NCBI RefSeq assembly: GCF_013201975.1
Contig: NZ_CP053845.1
Span: 1,860,001-1,924,000 of the forward strand
Length of the DNA: 64,000 nucleotides
Direction of reading: 5' to 3'
DNA from: Campylobacter sp. CCUG 57310
GTDB lineage: Bacteria > Campylobacterota > Campylobacteria > Campylobacterales > Campylobacteraceae
The notes under the pieces were generated by a model. It was not told where the DNA came from, did not search any database, and worked only from the letters and a program-made list of their open reading frames with translations. The position numbers and the translations under genes were made by a program. Below are positions 48,976-57,221 of this stretch, piece by piece (positions within the stretch are counted from its first letter, which is position 1; each line of letters starts with the position of its first letter).

Positions 48976-49938
48976 CTACTCCTTGTTTGCGGCTCTTGCC
49001 GCTTCGATCATTTTTACTAGCTCTGCATGTCCCCCTATCTTATCGTCTCCAAAAACATGAAGAGGATTCATCTTGCCGGCCATCATTAAATTTGCGGCTA
49101 TATCCATCTTGCCCATATTTGCTATCACTCCTTCGGAACGAAGCGCAAGTTTAATCTCATTTAGTCGTCCGCTACCTTCTACCATATCCAATAAAAAAGC
49201 TTCCGCATGCCCCGGACCCGAGCCTTCATTTAGACCCTTTTTCATAGCCATTACTCTAAGCATTGATATGTCGCTTTGAGAACTTATGCCTTTTGGACAG
49301 CGATCGGCGCACTCTTGACAATGAACGCATAGCCATAATCCATTAGCAAGCGCCGGCTTTAAGTGCATCATCGGGTCTTTGCTGCGCGAGTCGGCTGCAG
49401 CGCGATATGCATGGGTAAACACAAACGGCTCCATATAATCGCTTCTATCCGCTTCCAGTTTAGAGCATTCAGAAGCGCAACAACCGCACAAGATACAGTC
49501 CCATTGCTTGCTTATGCGATCAAATTCTGCTTGAGTTTGCGTACAGCCTCTCTCTGATGAAAATTCATCTTTAGGCACTATAGCGGGGCGAATTTTGCGT
49601 AAATTTTCTATACTTGGTTCCCAATCTACAACAAGATCAGATATCACGCGAAAATTTTCAAGCGGAGATATAGTCAGTTCGTTTGGATTATCATACTCCT
49701 TTAACAACTCATGCATCTTTGTATCACAGGCTAAATAAGAGTGTCCATTTACTCTAACTGCACAAGCACCGCATATGGCCGACCGACAGGATGCGGTGAA
49801 ATTTAACGACACATCACGAGTTTGCTTTATAAGCAACAACACACTAAGTAGCGTCTTGCCTTCAATCTCTTTATCCGTTAGATTAAATGCTTGTTTGTAT
49901 TTGGTACGTCCGTCAAAGCGGTCTATGATGATTTTCAT
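48976..49938 (-). CDS. mfrB: Methylmenaquinol:fumarate reductase iron-sulfur subunit
   Basis: 320 residues. [2Fe-2S] ligands in CRSAICGACAVRVNG and ACDT, then CILCGCCASECS and CVHCQECADRCPKG for the [4Fe-4S] and [3Fe-4S] clusters. Longer than SdhB by a C-terminal extension of about 80 residues. It has no Tat signal and must be exported with MfrA. ATG overlaps the mfrA stop (ATGA). Confidence 0.92.
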   Translation of the reverse strand: MKIIIDRFDGRTKYKQAFNLTDKEIEGKTLLSVLLLIKQTRDVSLNFTASCRSAICGACAVRVNGHSYLACDTKMHELLKEYDNPNELTISPLENFRVISDLVVDWEPSIENLRKIRPAIVPKDEFSSERGCTQTQAEFDRISKQWDCILCGCCASECSKLEADRSDYMEPFVFTHAYRAAADSRSKDPMMHLKPALANGLWLCVHCQECADRCPKGISSQSDISMLRVMAMKKGLNEGSGPGHAEAFLLDMVEGSGRLNEIKLALRSEGVIANMGKMDIAANLMMAGKMNPLHVFGDDKIGGHAELVKMIEAARAANKE

Positions 49939-51782
49939 TCTGGTTTCCTTCCATCAAGCGAGAATTCGGTTATGACGACATCTTTATACGATAACTCAAG
50001 CTTATCGTTTTTTAACGTCACTATACTGTGTTTTAAGAAATTTACGTCGTCGCGTTTTGGATAATCTTCTCTAGTATGCGCACCACGACTTTCTAAGCGA
50101 TTTTGCGCCGCCAAACAAGCGCAACGAGATAGCAAGATCAAATTCCCAAGCTCGACATAATCCGTAAATGCGGTATTCATAATAGGATTTGAGTCCGCTA
50201 CGTTTAGCTTGTCATATCTAGCTTGGATATCTTCCAGTTTTTTAGCCAGCAAATCAAGCTTCTCTTGGGTTCTAAAAATCCCCATCAAATCCCAGTTTTG
50301 TTTTCCTAATTCTTCGCGTAGTCCATATATATCATTTGCACCACCTTTGCCATTTGCAACTTCTTTAAATTTGGTTTGCCATTTTTGAGCTAGTTCATGA
50401 GTTTTTTTGCCATCACTAAAATTAGCGTCTTTTGCATATTCTACCGCTCCGACGCCTGCTAGATGTCCTGTCACTACAGCATCGGTTAAAGAATTACCTC
50501 CCAGACGGTTTGCGCCATGAATGGATACACAAGAAGCCTCACCACCTACGTAAATACCGCCTACTTTTGTGCTCATATCATCAAATTTAACTACTTCTAT
50601 ACCGCCCATAGAGTAATGTGCCGTAGGACGGATAGGCACCGGCTCTTCAATAAGATCGATATTTTGAAAAAGCATTGCGGTATGGCGAATTTTAGGTAGT
50701 TTTTTCATAATCGTATCTTTTCCTAGATGACGAACATCACAAAGCACATATGAAAGCAATCCTTCTCCGTATCCACGCCCTTCACGAATTTCAGTTTCAA
50801 TAGCACGCGCTACTACATCCCGAGGTGCAAGCTCCATCCTTTCATGATATTTTTTCATAAAACGCTCACCTTTGTTATTCAAAAGATATCCGCCTTCACC
50901 TCTAGCAGCTTCGGTAATAAGAGTACCGCCATTTTGTACGCCTGTAGGATGAAACTGAATCATCTCGGAATCTTCAAAACCAAGCCCCGCTCTAAGAGCG
51001 GCCGCTACACCGTCGCCTGTTGCTATAAACGGCGTTGAAGTTCTATTATAAAAAATTCTAGTATATCCGCCGGTAGCAATAACTAAAGATTTACAAAGCA
51101 CGGGATAAATTTCTCCCGTTTGAATATTGCGAAGCACTACTCCTTCGCATTTGCCGTCTTTAACTCCGATATCAAGAAGCTCGTGATCCATTAAGAATTT
51201 AACTCCGCTACTAATCGCGTCATCAAGACAGGCATGCATTAAGATATGACCGGTCTTATCCGCAGAAAAATTACAGCGGCGCTTACTAGCTCCACCCATC
51301 ATACGCTGAGCAACACCTCCTTTGTCGGTACGTGAAAATAATGTACCGGCATAATCCATATCGGCTATAACCCTGCCTGCCATCTGAGTAAATTTAAGCA
51401 CCGCATCTTGATCGGCTAGATACGCCGAACCCTTAACGGTATCGTAAGCATGAAGTTTATAACTATCTCCGTTTTCCAAATCCGTCACGCCATTTATACC
51501 TCCTTCTGCCATACAGGTAGCATTGCGAGAAGGCATCATTTTTGTAGCAACAACGACGGTTAAATTCGGATTATTTTTTCTTGCCGCTACTGCAGCTCGC
51601 AAACCAGCCCCGCCAGAGCCAATAACCATAACATCAACCGATGGTAAGCCTTTTTTATTATTACCTTCTTTTTTCTGCTTATTTGCCGCTACATCATCTC
51701 CGCATCCACTTAGAGTTAATGCTCCTACGCCAATACAAGCGGTTTGAAGAAAGTCTCTTCTGGTAAAATTTTGTTCGCTCAT
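49935..51782 (-). CDS. mfrA: Methylmenaquinol:fumarate reductase flavoprotein subunit, Tat-exported, with lipobox-like Cys
   Basis: 615 residues. Twin-arginine signal FTRRDFLQTACIG, with LSGC at the end of the hydrophobic stretch resembling a lipobox. FAD-binding VIGSGGAGLRAAV, HPTGVQNGGTLITEAARGEGG and the late SIHGANRLGGNSLTDAVV with the active-site Arg. Periplasmic fumarate reduction in anaerobic respiration. Heads the mfrABE operon, 734 bp from thrS. Confidence 0.93.
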   Translation of the reverse strand: MSEQNFTRRDFLQTACIGVGALTLSGCGDDVAANKQKKEGNNKKGLPSVDVMVIGSGGAGLRAAVAARKNNPNLTVVVATKMMPSRNATCMAEGGINGVTDLENGDSYKLHAYDTVKGSAYLADQDAVLKFTQMAGRVIADMDYAGTLFSRTDKGGVAQRMMGGASKRRCNFSADKTGHILMHACLDDAISSGVKFLMDHELLDIGVKDGKCEGVVLRNIQTGEIYPVLCKSLVIATGGYTRIFYNRTSTPFIATGDGVAAALRAGLGFEDSEMIQFHPTGVQNGGTLITEAARGEGGYLLNNKGERFMKKYHERMELAPRDVVARAIETEIREGRGYGEGLLSYVLCDVRHLGKDTIMKKLPKIRHTAMLFQNIDLIEEPVPIRPTAHYSMGGIEVVKFDDMSTKVGGIYVGGEASCVSIHGANRLGGNSLTDAVVTGHLAGVGAVEYAKDANFSDGKKTHELAQKWQTKFKEVANGKGGANDIYGLREELGKQNWDLMGIFRTQEKLDLLAKKLEDIQARYDKLNVADSNPIMNTAFTDYVELGNLILLSRCACLAAQNRLESRGAHTREDYPKRDDVNFLKHSIVTLKNDKLELSYKDVVITEFSLDGRKPE

Positions 51783-52199
51783 TAGATTTCCTCTTGAGTT
51801 TAAATTTTAAGCACTATTTGTCGTGCACATTTAACTATATTTACTCTATGTTTTTATATAAAGACTATAAAATATCAATTACTCCTTAAAAATAATATTT
51901 AATTTGAAAAGCATAATTTTACATATTTTTTATTCAATAGAGTTTAAATTTGTTTATAGTTTTTAACATTTTTTACAAAATATAAAAAATTATATAATCT
52001 GTATAGATTTTATATTTTTAATAATTATAAGATATCGACAATATCGTTATTTTATAATTAGCAACTATTCTTAAATTTTAAAATTTACTACAAAAATAAC
52101 AATATAGAACATACAAATATACTAATTATTTTATTTAAATACTATACTAAAATTATGGATTAATATTTATTATCAAGCAAAATAATTTTAGGATAAAAA

Positions 52200-52225
52200 G
52201 TGGAAAGGCAACCACTCCTTTCCAC
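52200..52225 (+). repeat. Perfect nine-base hairpin upstream of a 19-codon minigene
   Basis: GTGGAAAGG pairs with CCTTTCCAC around an eight-base loop (CAACCACT). No T run follows, so it is not an ordinary terminator. A GGGAG ribosome site and ATG (52242) come directly after it. Confidence 0.6.
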
Positions 52226-52241
52226 AATAATCGGGAGAAAA

Positions 52242-52301
52242 ATGAATCAAAACAATGCAAAGACGAGATATTGCACGATCCATTTACGATTCAAATACTA
52301 A
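52242..52301 (+). CDS. Possible 19-residue leader peptide
   Basis: ATG at 52242 preceded by GGGAGAAAA; encodes 19 residues (starts MNQNNAKTRYC) and stops at TAA. It may be a leader peptide or the stump of a decayed gene, since a Thr/Arg-rich start like this could belong to a larger lost protein. It is not certain that it is translated. Confidence 0.3.
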   Translation: MNQNNAKTRYCTIHLRFKY

Positions 52302-52458
52302 CACCAAATATCTTAAAATATAATTAATTATATTAATACTAATCAAAGTCTTACAGTGAGTATCTTTTTATAACAAGAAATCAAATTTAAGTTCAAATTT
52401 GACTCTCAATAAACCGTTAGCAAATCAAATATTAAGAAAAGCTTAAATACATTTTAGA

Positions 52459-52516
52459 TAAAATCGTTCATCATTCTTTTGGTGTTTAAAAGAATATTCG
52501 GTAAAAAAGGAAAAAT
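52459..52516 (+). promoter_or_regulatory. thrS promoter and anticodon-like leader hairpin
   Basis: -10 box TAAAAT (52459-52464) should start transcription close to 52472. The transcript would then begin with a perfect hairpin, ATTCTTTT / AAAAGAAT (52473-52495), with a seven-base loop GGUGUUU. Counting the loop as 32-38, positions 34-36 are UGU, a threonine anticodon. The ribosome site AAAAAAGG follows directly. This fits E. coli-like autoregulation of thrS by an anticodon-arm mimic. Confidence 0.5.
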
Positions 52517-54325
52517 ATGAGCGATATAATCGCATACAAACTAAACGGAGAGATAGTCGATACTCAAAGTATCAAGGATTTAAATTCGGCAGAGCCTATT
52601 TATTTTGATAATTCAAAAGAGGCTTTAAGCGTTATCAGGCATAGTTGCGCGCACCTTATGGCGGAAGCTATCAAAAGCCTTCATCCGGAAGCGAAATTTT
52701 TCGTAGGTCCTGCAATAGAAGACGGATTTTATTATGATTTCAGAGTTGATAGCAAGATCGGAGAGGCGGATTTAGAGGCGATAGAAGCCAAGATGAAAGA
52801 GCTTATCGAAGCTAAAAAAGACATCGAAAAAACCTGTTTTACAAAAAAAGAGATAAGCGATAGATTTATAAACGATGACTTAAAACAAGAGGTCTTAAAG
52901 CGCATTCCGGACGGCGAAGTTACTATGTATTCTCAAGGAATTTTTGAAGATATTTGTCGCGGACCGCATGTGCCAAATACTAAATTTTTAAGATTTTTTA
53001 AACTTACTCGCGTTGCTGGAGCGTATCTTGGCGGAGATGAAACACGCGAAATGCTTACTAGAATTTACGGCACGGCATATGCAGATAAAGAGAGCTTAAA
53101 AGAGCATATTCGTATCATAGAAGAGGCTAAAAAACGCGATCATCGCAAGCTTGGTACGGAGATGAAGCTATTTACTTTTGACGAAGAGGTAGGCGGAGGT
53201 CTTCCTATATGGCTACCAAACGGCGGAAGACTAAGAAGCAAACTGGAACAAATTTTATACAAAGCTCACAGAGATAGAGGCTACGAGCCTGTTAGAGGGC
53301 CTGAGCTTTTAAAAGCCGACGTATGGAAAAAGAGCGGGCATTACACAAACTACAAAGAAAATATGTACTTTACGACTATTGACGATGCGGAGTACGGCAT
53401 TAAGCCTATGAACTGCGTCGGGCACATCAAAGTTTATCAAAGCGAAATTCGCTCTTATCGCGATTTACCTGTCAAATTTTTTGAATACGGAGTAGTTCAT
53501 CGTCACGAAAAAAGCGGAGTTTTGCACGGACTTTTTAGAGTGAGAGAATTTGCGCAAGACGATTCGCATATCTTTTGTTCTCCCGATCAAATCAAAGAAA
53601 ACATACTGGAAATTTTAGCATTTGCCGGAAAGATAATGGAAAATTTCGGCTTTGAATACGAGATGGAAATTTCAACAAAGCCGGCAAAAGCGATAGGTGA
53701 TGATGAAATTTGGGATATAGCTACAAAAGCCCTTAAAGAAGCACTTGATGAAAACGGATTTAAATATGGTATAGATGAAGGCGGCGGAGCGTTTTACGGA
53801 CCAAAAATCGACATCAAAATAACAGACGCGCTTAAACGCAAATGGCAGTGCGGAACGATTCAGGTTGATTTTAACCTGCCTGAGAGATTTGACCTTGGGT
53901 ATATAGATAGCAACAACGAACGCAAACGTCCTGTTATGCTTCACCGTGCGCTACTTGGAAGCTTTGAGAGATTTATAGGAATTTTGATAGAGCATACAAG
54001 TGGAGAGTTGCCATTTTTCATAGCTCCTACGCAAGTTGTCATAGTTCCTATCAACGATAGCCACTTAGACTATGCTAAACAAGTTGCAAAAGAGCTTAGA
54101 AAAATCAATGTCGATAGCGAAATTTCAAGCAAGAACGAAAGCCTAAATAAACGCATCAGAAGTGCCGAAAAACAGCGCGTGCCTATGATAGTAGTTATAG
54201 GGGATAACGAAGCTCAAAACCGCAGTATAGCGCTACGCGACAGGCATAATAGAGAGCAAAAAGATATGAAACTAGAAGAATTTATCATTTTATTAAAGGA
54301 GAAACTTAGTGAGGTGCATTTTTGA
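52517..54325 (+). CDS. thrS: Threonyl-tRNA synthetase
   Basis: 602 residues. A short N-terminal region, the editing-like domain ([15 protein letters not shown]), and a class II catalytic core with [11 protein letters not shown] (zinc Cys), [24 protein letters not shown] and late [20 protein letters not shown]-terminal anticodon-binding domain follows. Charges tRNA-Thr. Overlaps infC (TTGA). The leader hairpin suggests autoregulation. Confidence 0.97.
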   Translation: MSDIIAYKLNGEIVDTQSIKDLNSAEPIYFDNSKEALSVIRHSCAHLMAEAIKSLHPEAKFFVGPAIEDGFYYDFRVDSKIGEADLEAIEAKMKELIEAKKDIEKTCFTKKEISDRFINDDLKQEVLKRIPDGEVTMYSQGIFEDICRGPHVPNTKFLRFFKLTRVAGAYLGGDETREMLTRIYGTAYADKESLKEHIRIIEEAKKRDHRKLGTEMKLFTFDEEVGGGLPIWLPNGGRLRSKLEQILYKAHRDRGYEPVRGPELLKADVWKKSGHYTNYKENMYFTTIDDAEYGIKPMNCVGHIKVYQSEIRSYRDLPVKFFEYGVVHRHEKSGVLHGLFRVREFAQDDSHIFCSPDQIKENILEILAFAGKIMENFGFEYEMEISTKPAKAIGDDEIWDIATKALKEALDENGFKYGIDEGGGAFYGPKIDIKITDALKRKWQCGTIQVDFNLPERFDLGYIDSNNERKRPVMLHRALLGSFERFIGILIEHTSGELPFFIAPTQVVIVPINDSHLDYAKQVAKELRKINVDSEISSKNESLNKRIRSAEKQRVPMIVVIGDNEAQNRSIALRDRHNREQKDMKLEEFIILLKEKLSEVHF

Positions 54326-54840
54326 GTAAAGAAAATGAAGTATTGCTCAACGAAGAGATAAGAGCGAGTGAAGTAAGATGTGTCGGCGATGACGGCACAA
54401 GCTATGGCATCATCTCAAGAGATGAGGCTTTAAAAATCGCTGAAAAACAAGGTCTTGACCTAGTGCTAATAGCGCCTGATGCAAAACCGCCTGTTTGCAA
54501 GATAATGGACTATGGAAAATTCCGTTATCAACAGGAAAAAAAGCAAAAAGAAGCTAAGAAAAAGCAGAAAATTATCGATGTAAAAGAGATAAAACTATCG
54601 GTAAAAATTGCGCAAAACGACATAAACTACAAGGTTAAACATGCTATTGAATTCCTTGAAGATGGAAAGCATGTTAAATTTAGAGTATTCCTAAAAGGTC
54701 GTGAGATGGCTACTCCTGAAGCCGGAGTTGTTATGCTCGAAAAAGTTTGGGATATGATAAAAGATATAGGAAATAGAGACAAAGAGCCTATCATCGAAGG
54801 TCGTTATGTCAATATGCTTGTAACTCCAAAGAAAGCTTAA
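54322..54840 (+). CDS. infC: Translation initiation factor IF-3
   Basis: 172 residues. N-domain [15 protein letters not shown], linker rich in Lys, C-domain [19 protein letters not shown] and [15 protein letters not shown] start overlapping the thrS stop; a non-standard start codon for infC is usual (E. coli uses AUU) and underlies IF-3 self-control. Not followed by rpmI-rplT, which lie 5 kb away. Confidence 0.96.
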   Translation: MSKENEVLLNEEIRASEVRCVGDDGTSYGIISRDEALKIAEKQGLDLVLIAPDAKPPVCKIMDYGKFRYQQEKKQKEAKKKQKIIDVKEIKLSVKIAQNDINYKVKHAIEFLEDGKHVKFRVFLKGREMATPEAGVVMLEKVWDMIKDIGNRDKEPIIEGRYVNMLVTPKKA

Positions 54841-54845
54841 TTCAC

Positions 54846-54879
54846 AAAAGCCCTTTTTAAAGGGCTTTTCTTTTTATTA
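54846..54879 (+). terminator. Intrinsic terminator of thrS-infC
   Basis: AAAAGCCCTTT / AAAGGGCTTTT, a perfect 11-base stem with a two-base loop, then CTTTTTATT. It also overlaps the end of the convergent ICMT-type gene. Confidence 0.92.
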
Positions 54880-55407
54880 TTTATTGCCGTTTGGTATGAT
54901 AATCTCTTTTAAAATACGGTTTTCCTCTTCTATTCTTCTATAAAGTATAAAAGCGTAAACTGGCAAGATAATTACCGCAGAATAAAATGCATGGCACAGC
55001 ATCGCAAGCCCGATAAGTTCAGGCACGATATTTAAGAAATAATTAGGATGTTTAACCGTCTTAAAAAGCCAGTGATTATTAAACTTATGCTCTTTTGCGA
55101 CCATAAGTTTAACCGTCCAAATTCCGTCTAAAAGAGATATAACAACATAAAGCATAATCATAGAAAATACAATAAGCCCCGCTCCTATGGCGCTTTGAGT
55201 ATCAAATTTGGCTTTTGTTACTATCGCTTCGATAAAACACGACAGATAAAAAACTATATGCAGTATCGTAAGGATCTTTGAATTTTTTGCACCATACTCC
55301 CTGCCTCCGTTTTGCAGTATAGATCTTTCGTTTCGAATCGATATTTTTAAAAACAAAAGCCTAAGCACAAACACCGCCACAACAGCAACCCAAATATAAT
55401 ATTCCAT
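54877..55407 (-). CDS. Isoprenylcysteine carboxyl methyltransferase (ICMT)-family membrane protein
   Basis: 176 residues, about five hydrophobic segments. The C-terminal part has KHPNYFLNIVPELIG and the E-E-E-N-R ending typical of the ICMT/PEMT SAM-binding region. Methylates an unknown small or lipid substrate; bacterial homologues do not act on prenylated proteins. Monocistronic. Confidence 0.82.
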   Translation of the reverse strand: MEYYIWVAVVAVFVLRLLFLKISIRNERSILQNGGREYGAKNSKILTILHIVFYLSCFIEAIVTKAKFDTQSAIGAGLIVFSMIMLYVVISLLDGIWTVKLMVAKEHKFNNHWLFKTVKHPNYFLNIVPELIGLAMLCHAFYSAVIILPVYAFILYRRIEEENRILKEIIIPNGNK

Positions 55408-55539
55408 ATCGTTTAACCTTTATTAATAATATAAAAACCAAAACAATAGCAGTTTCTTTAGCGATTGTCAATAAGCAAAAATTTTAAGCTATCTTTTTAG
55501 AAAAAACAACTAATATTCCAAGAAAAAATAGGAGAAAAA

Positions 55540-56232
55540 ATGATTCAAACAAGATATGCGCACGAGCGCGGGCAAGGCGGTGGCGGAGGATGGCTTGATA
55601 GCAGACACACATTCTCTTTTGCCAATTATTTCGATCCAAATCACATGGGATTTTCACACCTTCGCGTTATAAACGAAGACTTCGTAGCTCCCGATAGCGG
55701 CTTTGGGACACATCCTCATAGAGATATGGAGATACTATCTTACGTACTTAGCGGGCAAATAGCTCATAAAGACAGCATAGGAAATGTTAAAACTCTCAGT
55801 GCAGGCGAATTTCAGATAATGAGTGCGGGAACCGGCATAGCTCATTCGGAATACAATCCAAGCAGCACCGATGAGCTGCATTTTTATCAAATTTGGATAG
55901 TTCCAAACCAAAAAGGCGTAAATCCAAGATACGAACAAAAAGAATTTGCGCCAAAAGAGGGAGCAACGCTTCTACTTTCGCCAAATGCCGATGAAAATTC
56001 ATTTAAAATTTATCAGGACATGAAGCTTTTTAGATATCAATACAAAGCAAATTCCACCGAAGAGATCAAGCTTGATGCAAACAGAAAATACTGGCTTCAA
56101 GTCGTAAAAGGCGAATTAAGCGTAAATGATACTAAGCTAAAAACAAGCGACGCTTTAGCGATCACCGAAGAGAATGCGCTTTATATAGATACGTTTAGCG
56201 AGGTTGAGTTTTTACTATTTGACTTGGTTTGA
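55540..56232 (+). CDS. Pirin family protein, YhhW-like
   Basis: 230 residues. Metal-binding GTHPHRDMEILSYVLSG and GTGIAHSEYNPS place it with YhhW-type quercetin dioxygenase-like pirins. The start follows GGAG. Shorter than the pirin at 27965 and of a different subgroup. Terminator shared with metF-like gene. Confidence 0.9.
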   Translation: MIQTRYAHERGQGGGGGWLDSRHTFSFANYFDPNHMGFSHLRVINEDFVAPDSGFGTHPHRDMEILSYVLSGQIAHKDSIGNVKTLSAGEFQIMSAGTGIAHSEYNPSSTDELHFYQIWIVPNQKGVNPRYEQKEFAPKEGATLLLSPNADENSFKIYQDMKLFRYQYKANSTEEIKLDANRKYWLQVVKGELSVNDTKLKTSDALAITEENALYIDTFSEVEFLLFDLV

Positions 56233-56236
56233 TTAC

Positions 56237-56265
56237 AAATTTGGCAGATTAGCTCTGCCAAATTT
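56237..56265. terminator. Bidirectional terminator between pirin and MetF-like genes
   Basis: A perfect 12-base stem, AAATTTGGCAGA / TCTGCCAAATTT, with a five-base loop; it reaches into the MetF-like stop codon. Confidence 0.85.
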
Positions 56266-57181
56266 AACTTCTATAACTCACATTTGTTTTTGATATTATC
56301 TCTTTTATCCCCTCAAGAAGCCTTAAAGAAGCCTCTATCTCGCTCTTTCTAGCCGATATGCTTTCTATGTTTGCACCTACGCTTACGCCTTTTGCGAGGC
56401 TATATTTGTAAAGAAAGTTAAAAAGCTCCAAGCTTAAATTTACCGACGCACTCAGTATATCTTCGCTATTTTTAAGCCTCTCTTCAAAATAATGCGGGAT
56501 ACTTATACCAAGCCACTTCATAAATTCAAGCGTCTTAAGGCTGCCGCAAGGAGTGAATGTAAATATTATCGGCACCTTTTGAATGCTAAGCTTAGAATAA
56601 TCATCTATAAATTTCTTCGCATTTTCAAGATCATAAACAGCCTGAGTGATAAAGTATTTACATCCGTTTATGGTTTTACTCGCTACTTTTAGATGCTCGC
56701 TTGCGTTTTTAGCATGTCGCTCCGGTATGCAAATGCCGCCAAGAAACAGATCAAATTTGCCCTTCTTTGCTATATTATACGCATCATCAAGCCTCAGGCT
56801 GATATCTTGCTCTTTTGAGCTGGCACCCACAAAAACATTTAAATTTACACTTTGGGTTTTTAAATTTTGCTCAAATTCAGCCTTGTCATATTTACCCACA
56901 ACCTTATAAATAATAGCCTCAACGCTAGTTTTAAGGTAATTTTTATAATACTCCTCAGGCTCAATGGTCTTTATAAACTCAAAAATACGCTCGTTTTTAT
57001 TTCTATTACTCTCATCTTGCAAATCATAAAGCACGATTCCATCGACATCTATGCTCTCTATCCTATCTCGCCAAATTTTAGCTATTCGGTTGCGCTCGGA
57101 CTCTTCTAAATGAATTTTTGGCGGGGTTAGTCCATAAAGCAAAATCCCCGGCTCACAGTTTAAAATTTTATCCTTTAACAT
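56264..57181 (-). CDS. Divergent methylenetetrahydrofolate reductase-like protein
   Basis: 305 residues. The second half resembles MetF (FITQAVYDLENAKKF, FTFTPCGSLKT), but the N-terminus reads LLYGLTPPK where MetF has the catalytic F-E-F-F-P-P; the proton-donor Glu is replaced by Gly. It lies 40 bases after metE, so it is probably co-transcribed and linked to methionine or folate. A true MetF may exist elsewhere. Function as MTHFR is uncertain. Confidence 0.7.
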   Translation of the reverse strand: MLKDKILNCEPGILLYGLTPPKIHLEESERNRIAKIWRDRIESIDVDGIVLYDLQDESNRNKNERIFEFIKTIEPEEYYKNYLKTSVEAIIYKVVGKYDKAEFEQNLKTQSVNLNVFVGASSKEQDISLRLDDAYNIAKKGKFDLFLGGICIPERHAKNASEHLKVASKTINGCKYFITQAVYDLENAKKFIDDYSKLSIQKVPIIFTFTPCGSLKTLEFMKWLGISIPHYFEERLKNSEDILSASVNLSLELFNFLYKYSLAKGVSVGANIESISARKSEIEASLRLLEGIKEIISKTNVSYRS

Positions 57182-57221
57182 ATCAAAGCCTTTGATTTAA
57201 GCCCCGAAAAGGAGCTTAAAT

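Larger units (their letters stand above)
51783..52516. other. 734-bp very AT-rich gap between mfrA and thrS
   Basis: Holds the mfr promoter (minus strand) at its left end and the thrS leader at its right end. The middle has a nine-base perfect hairpin at 52200-52225, followed by a ribosome site and a 19-codon frame. No conserved gene is seen; it may be the remnant of a deleted gene. Confidence 0.5.
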
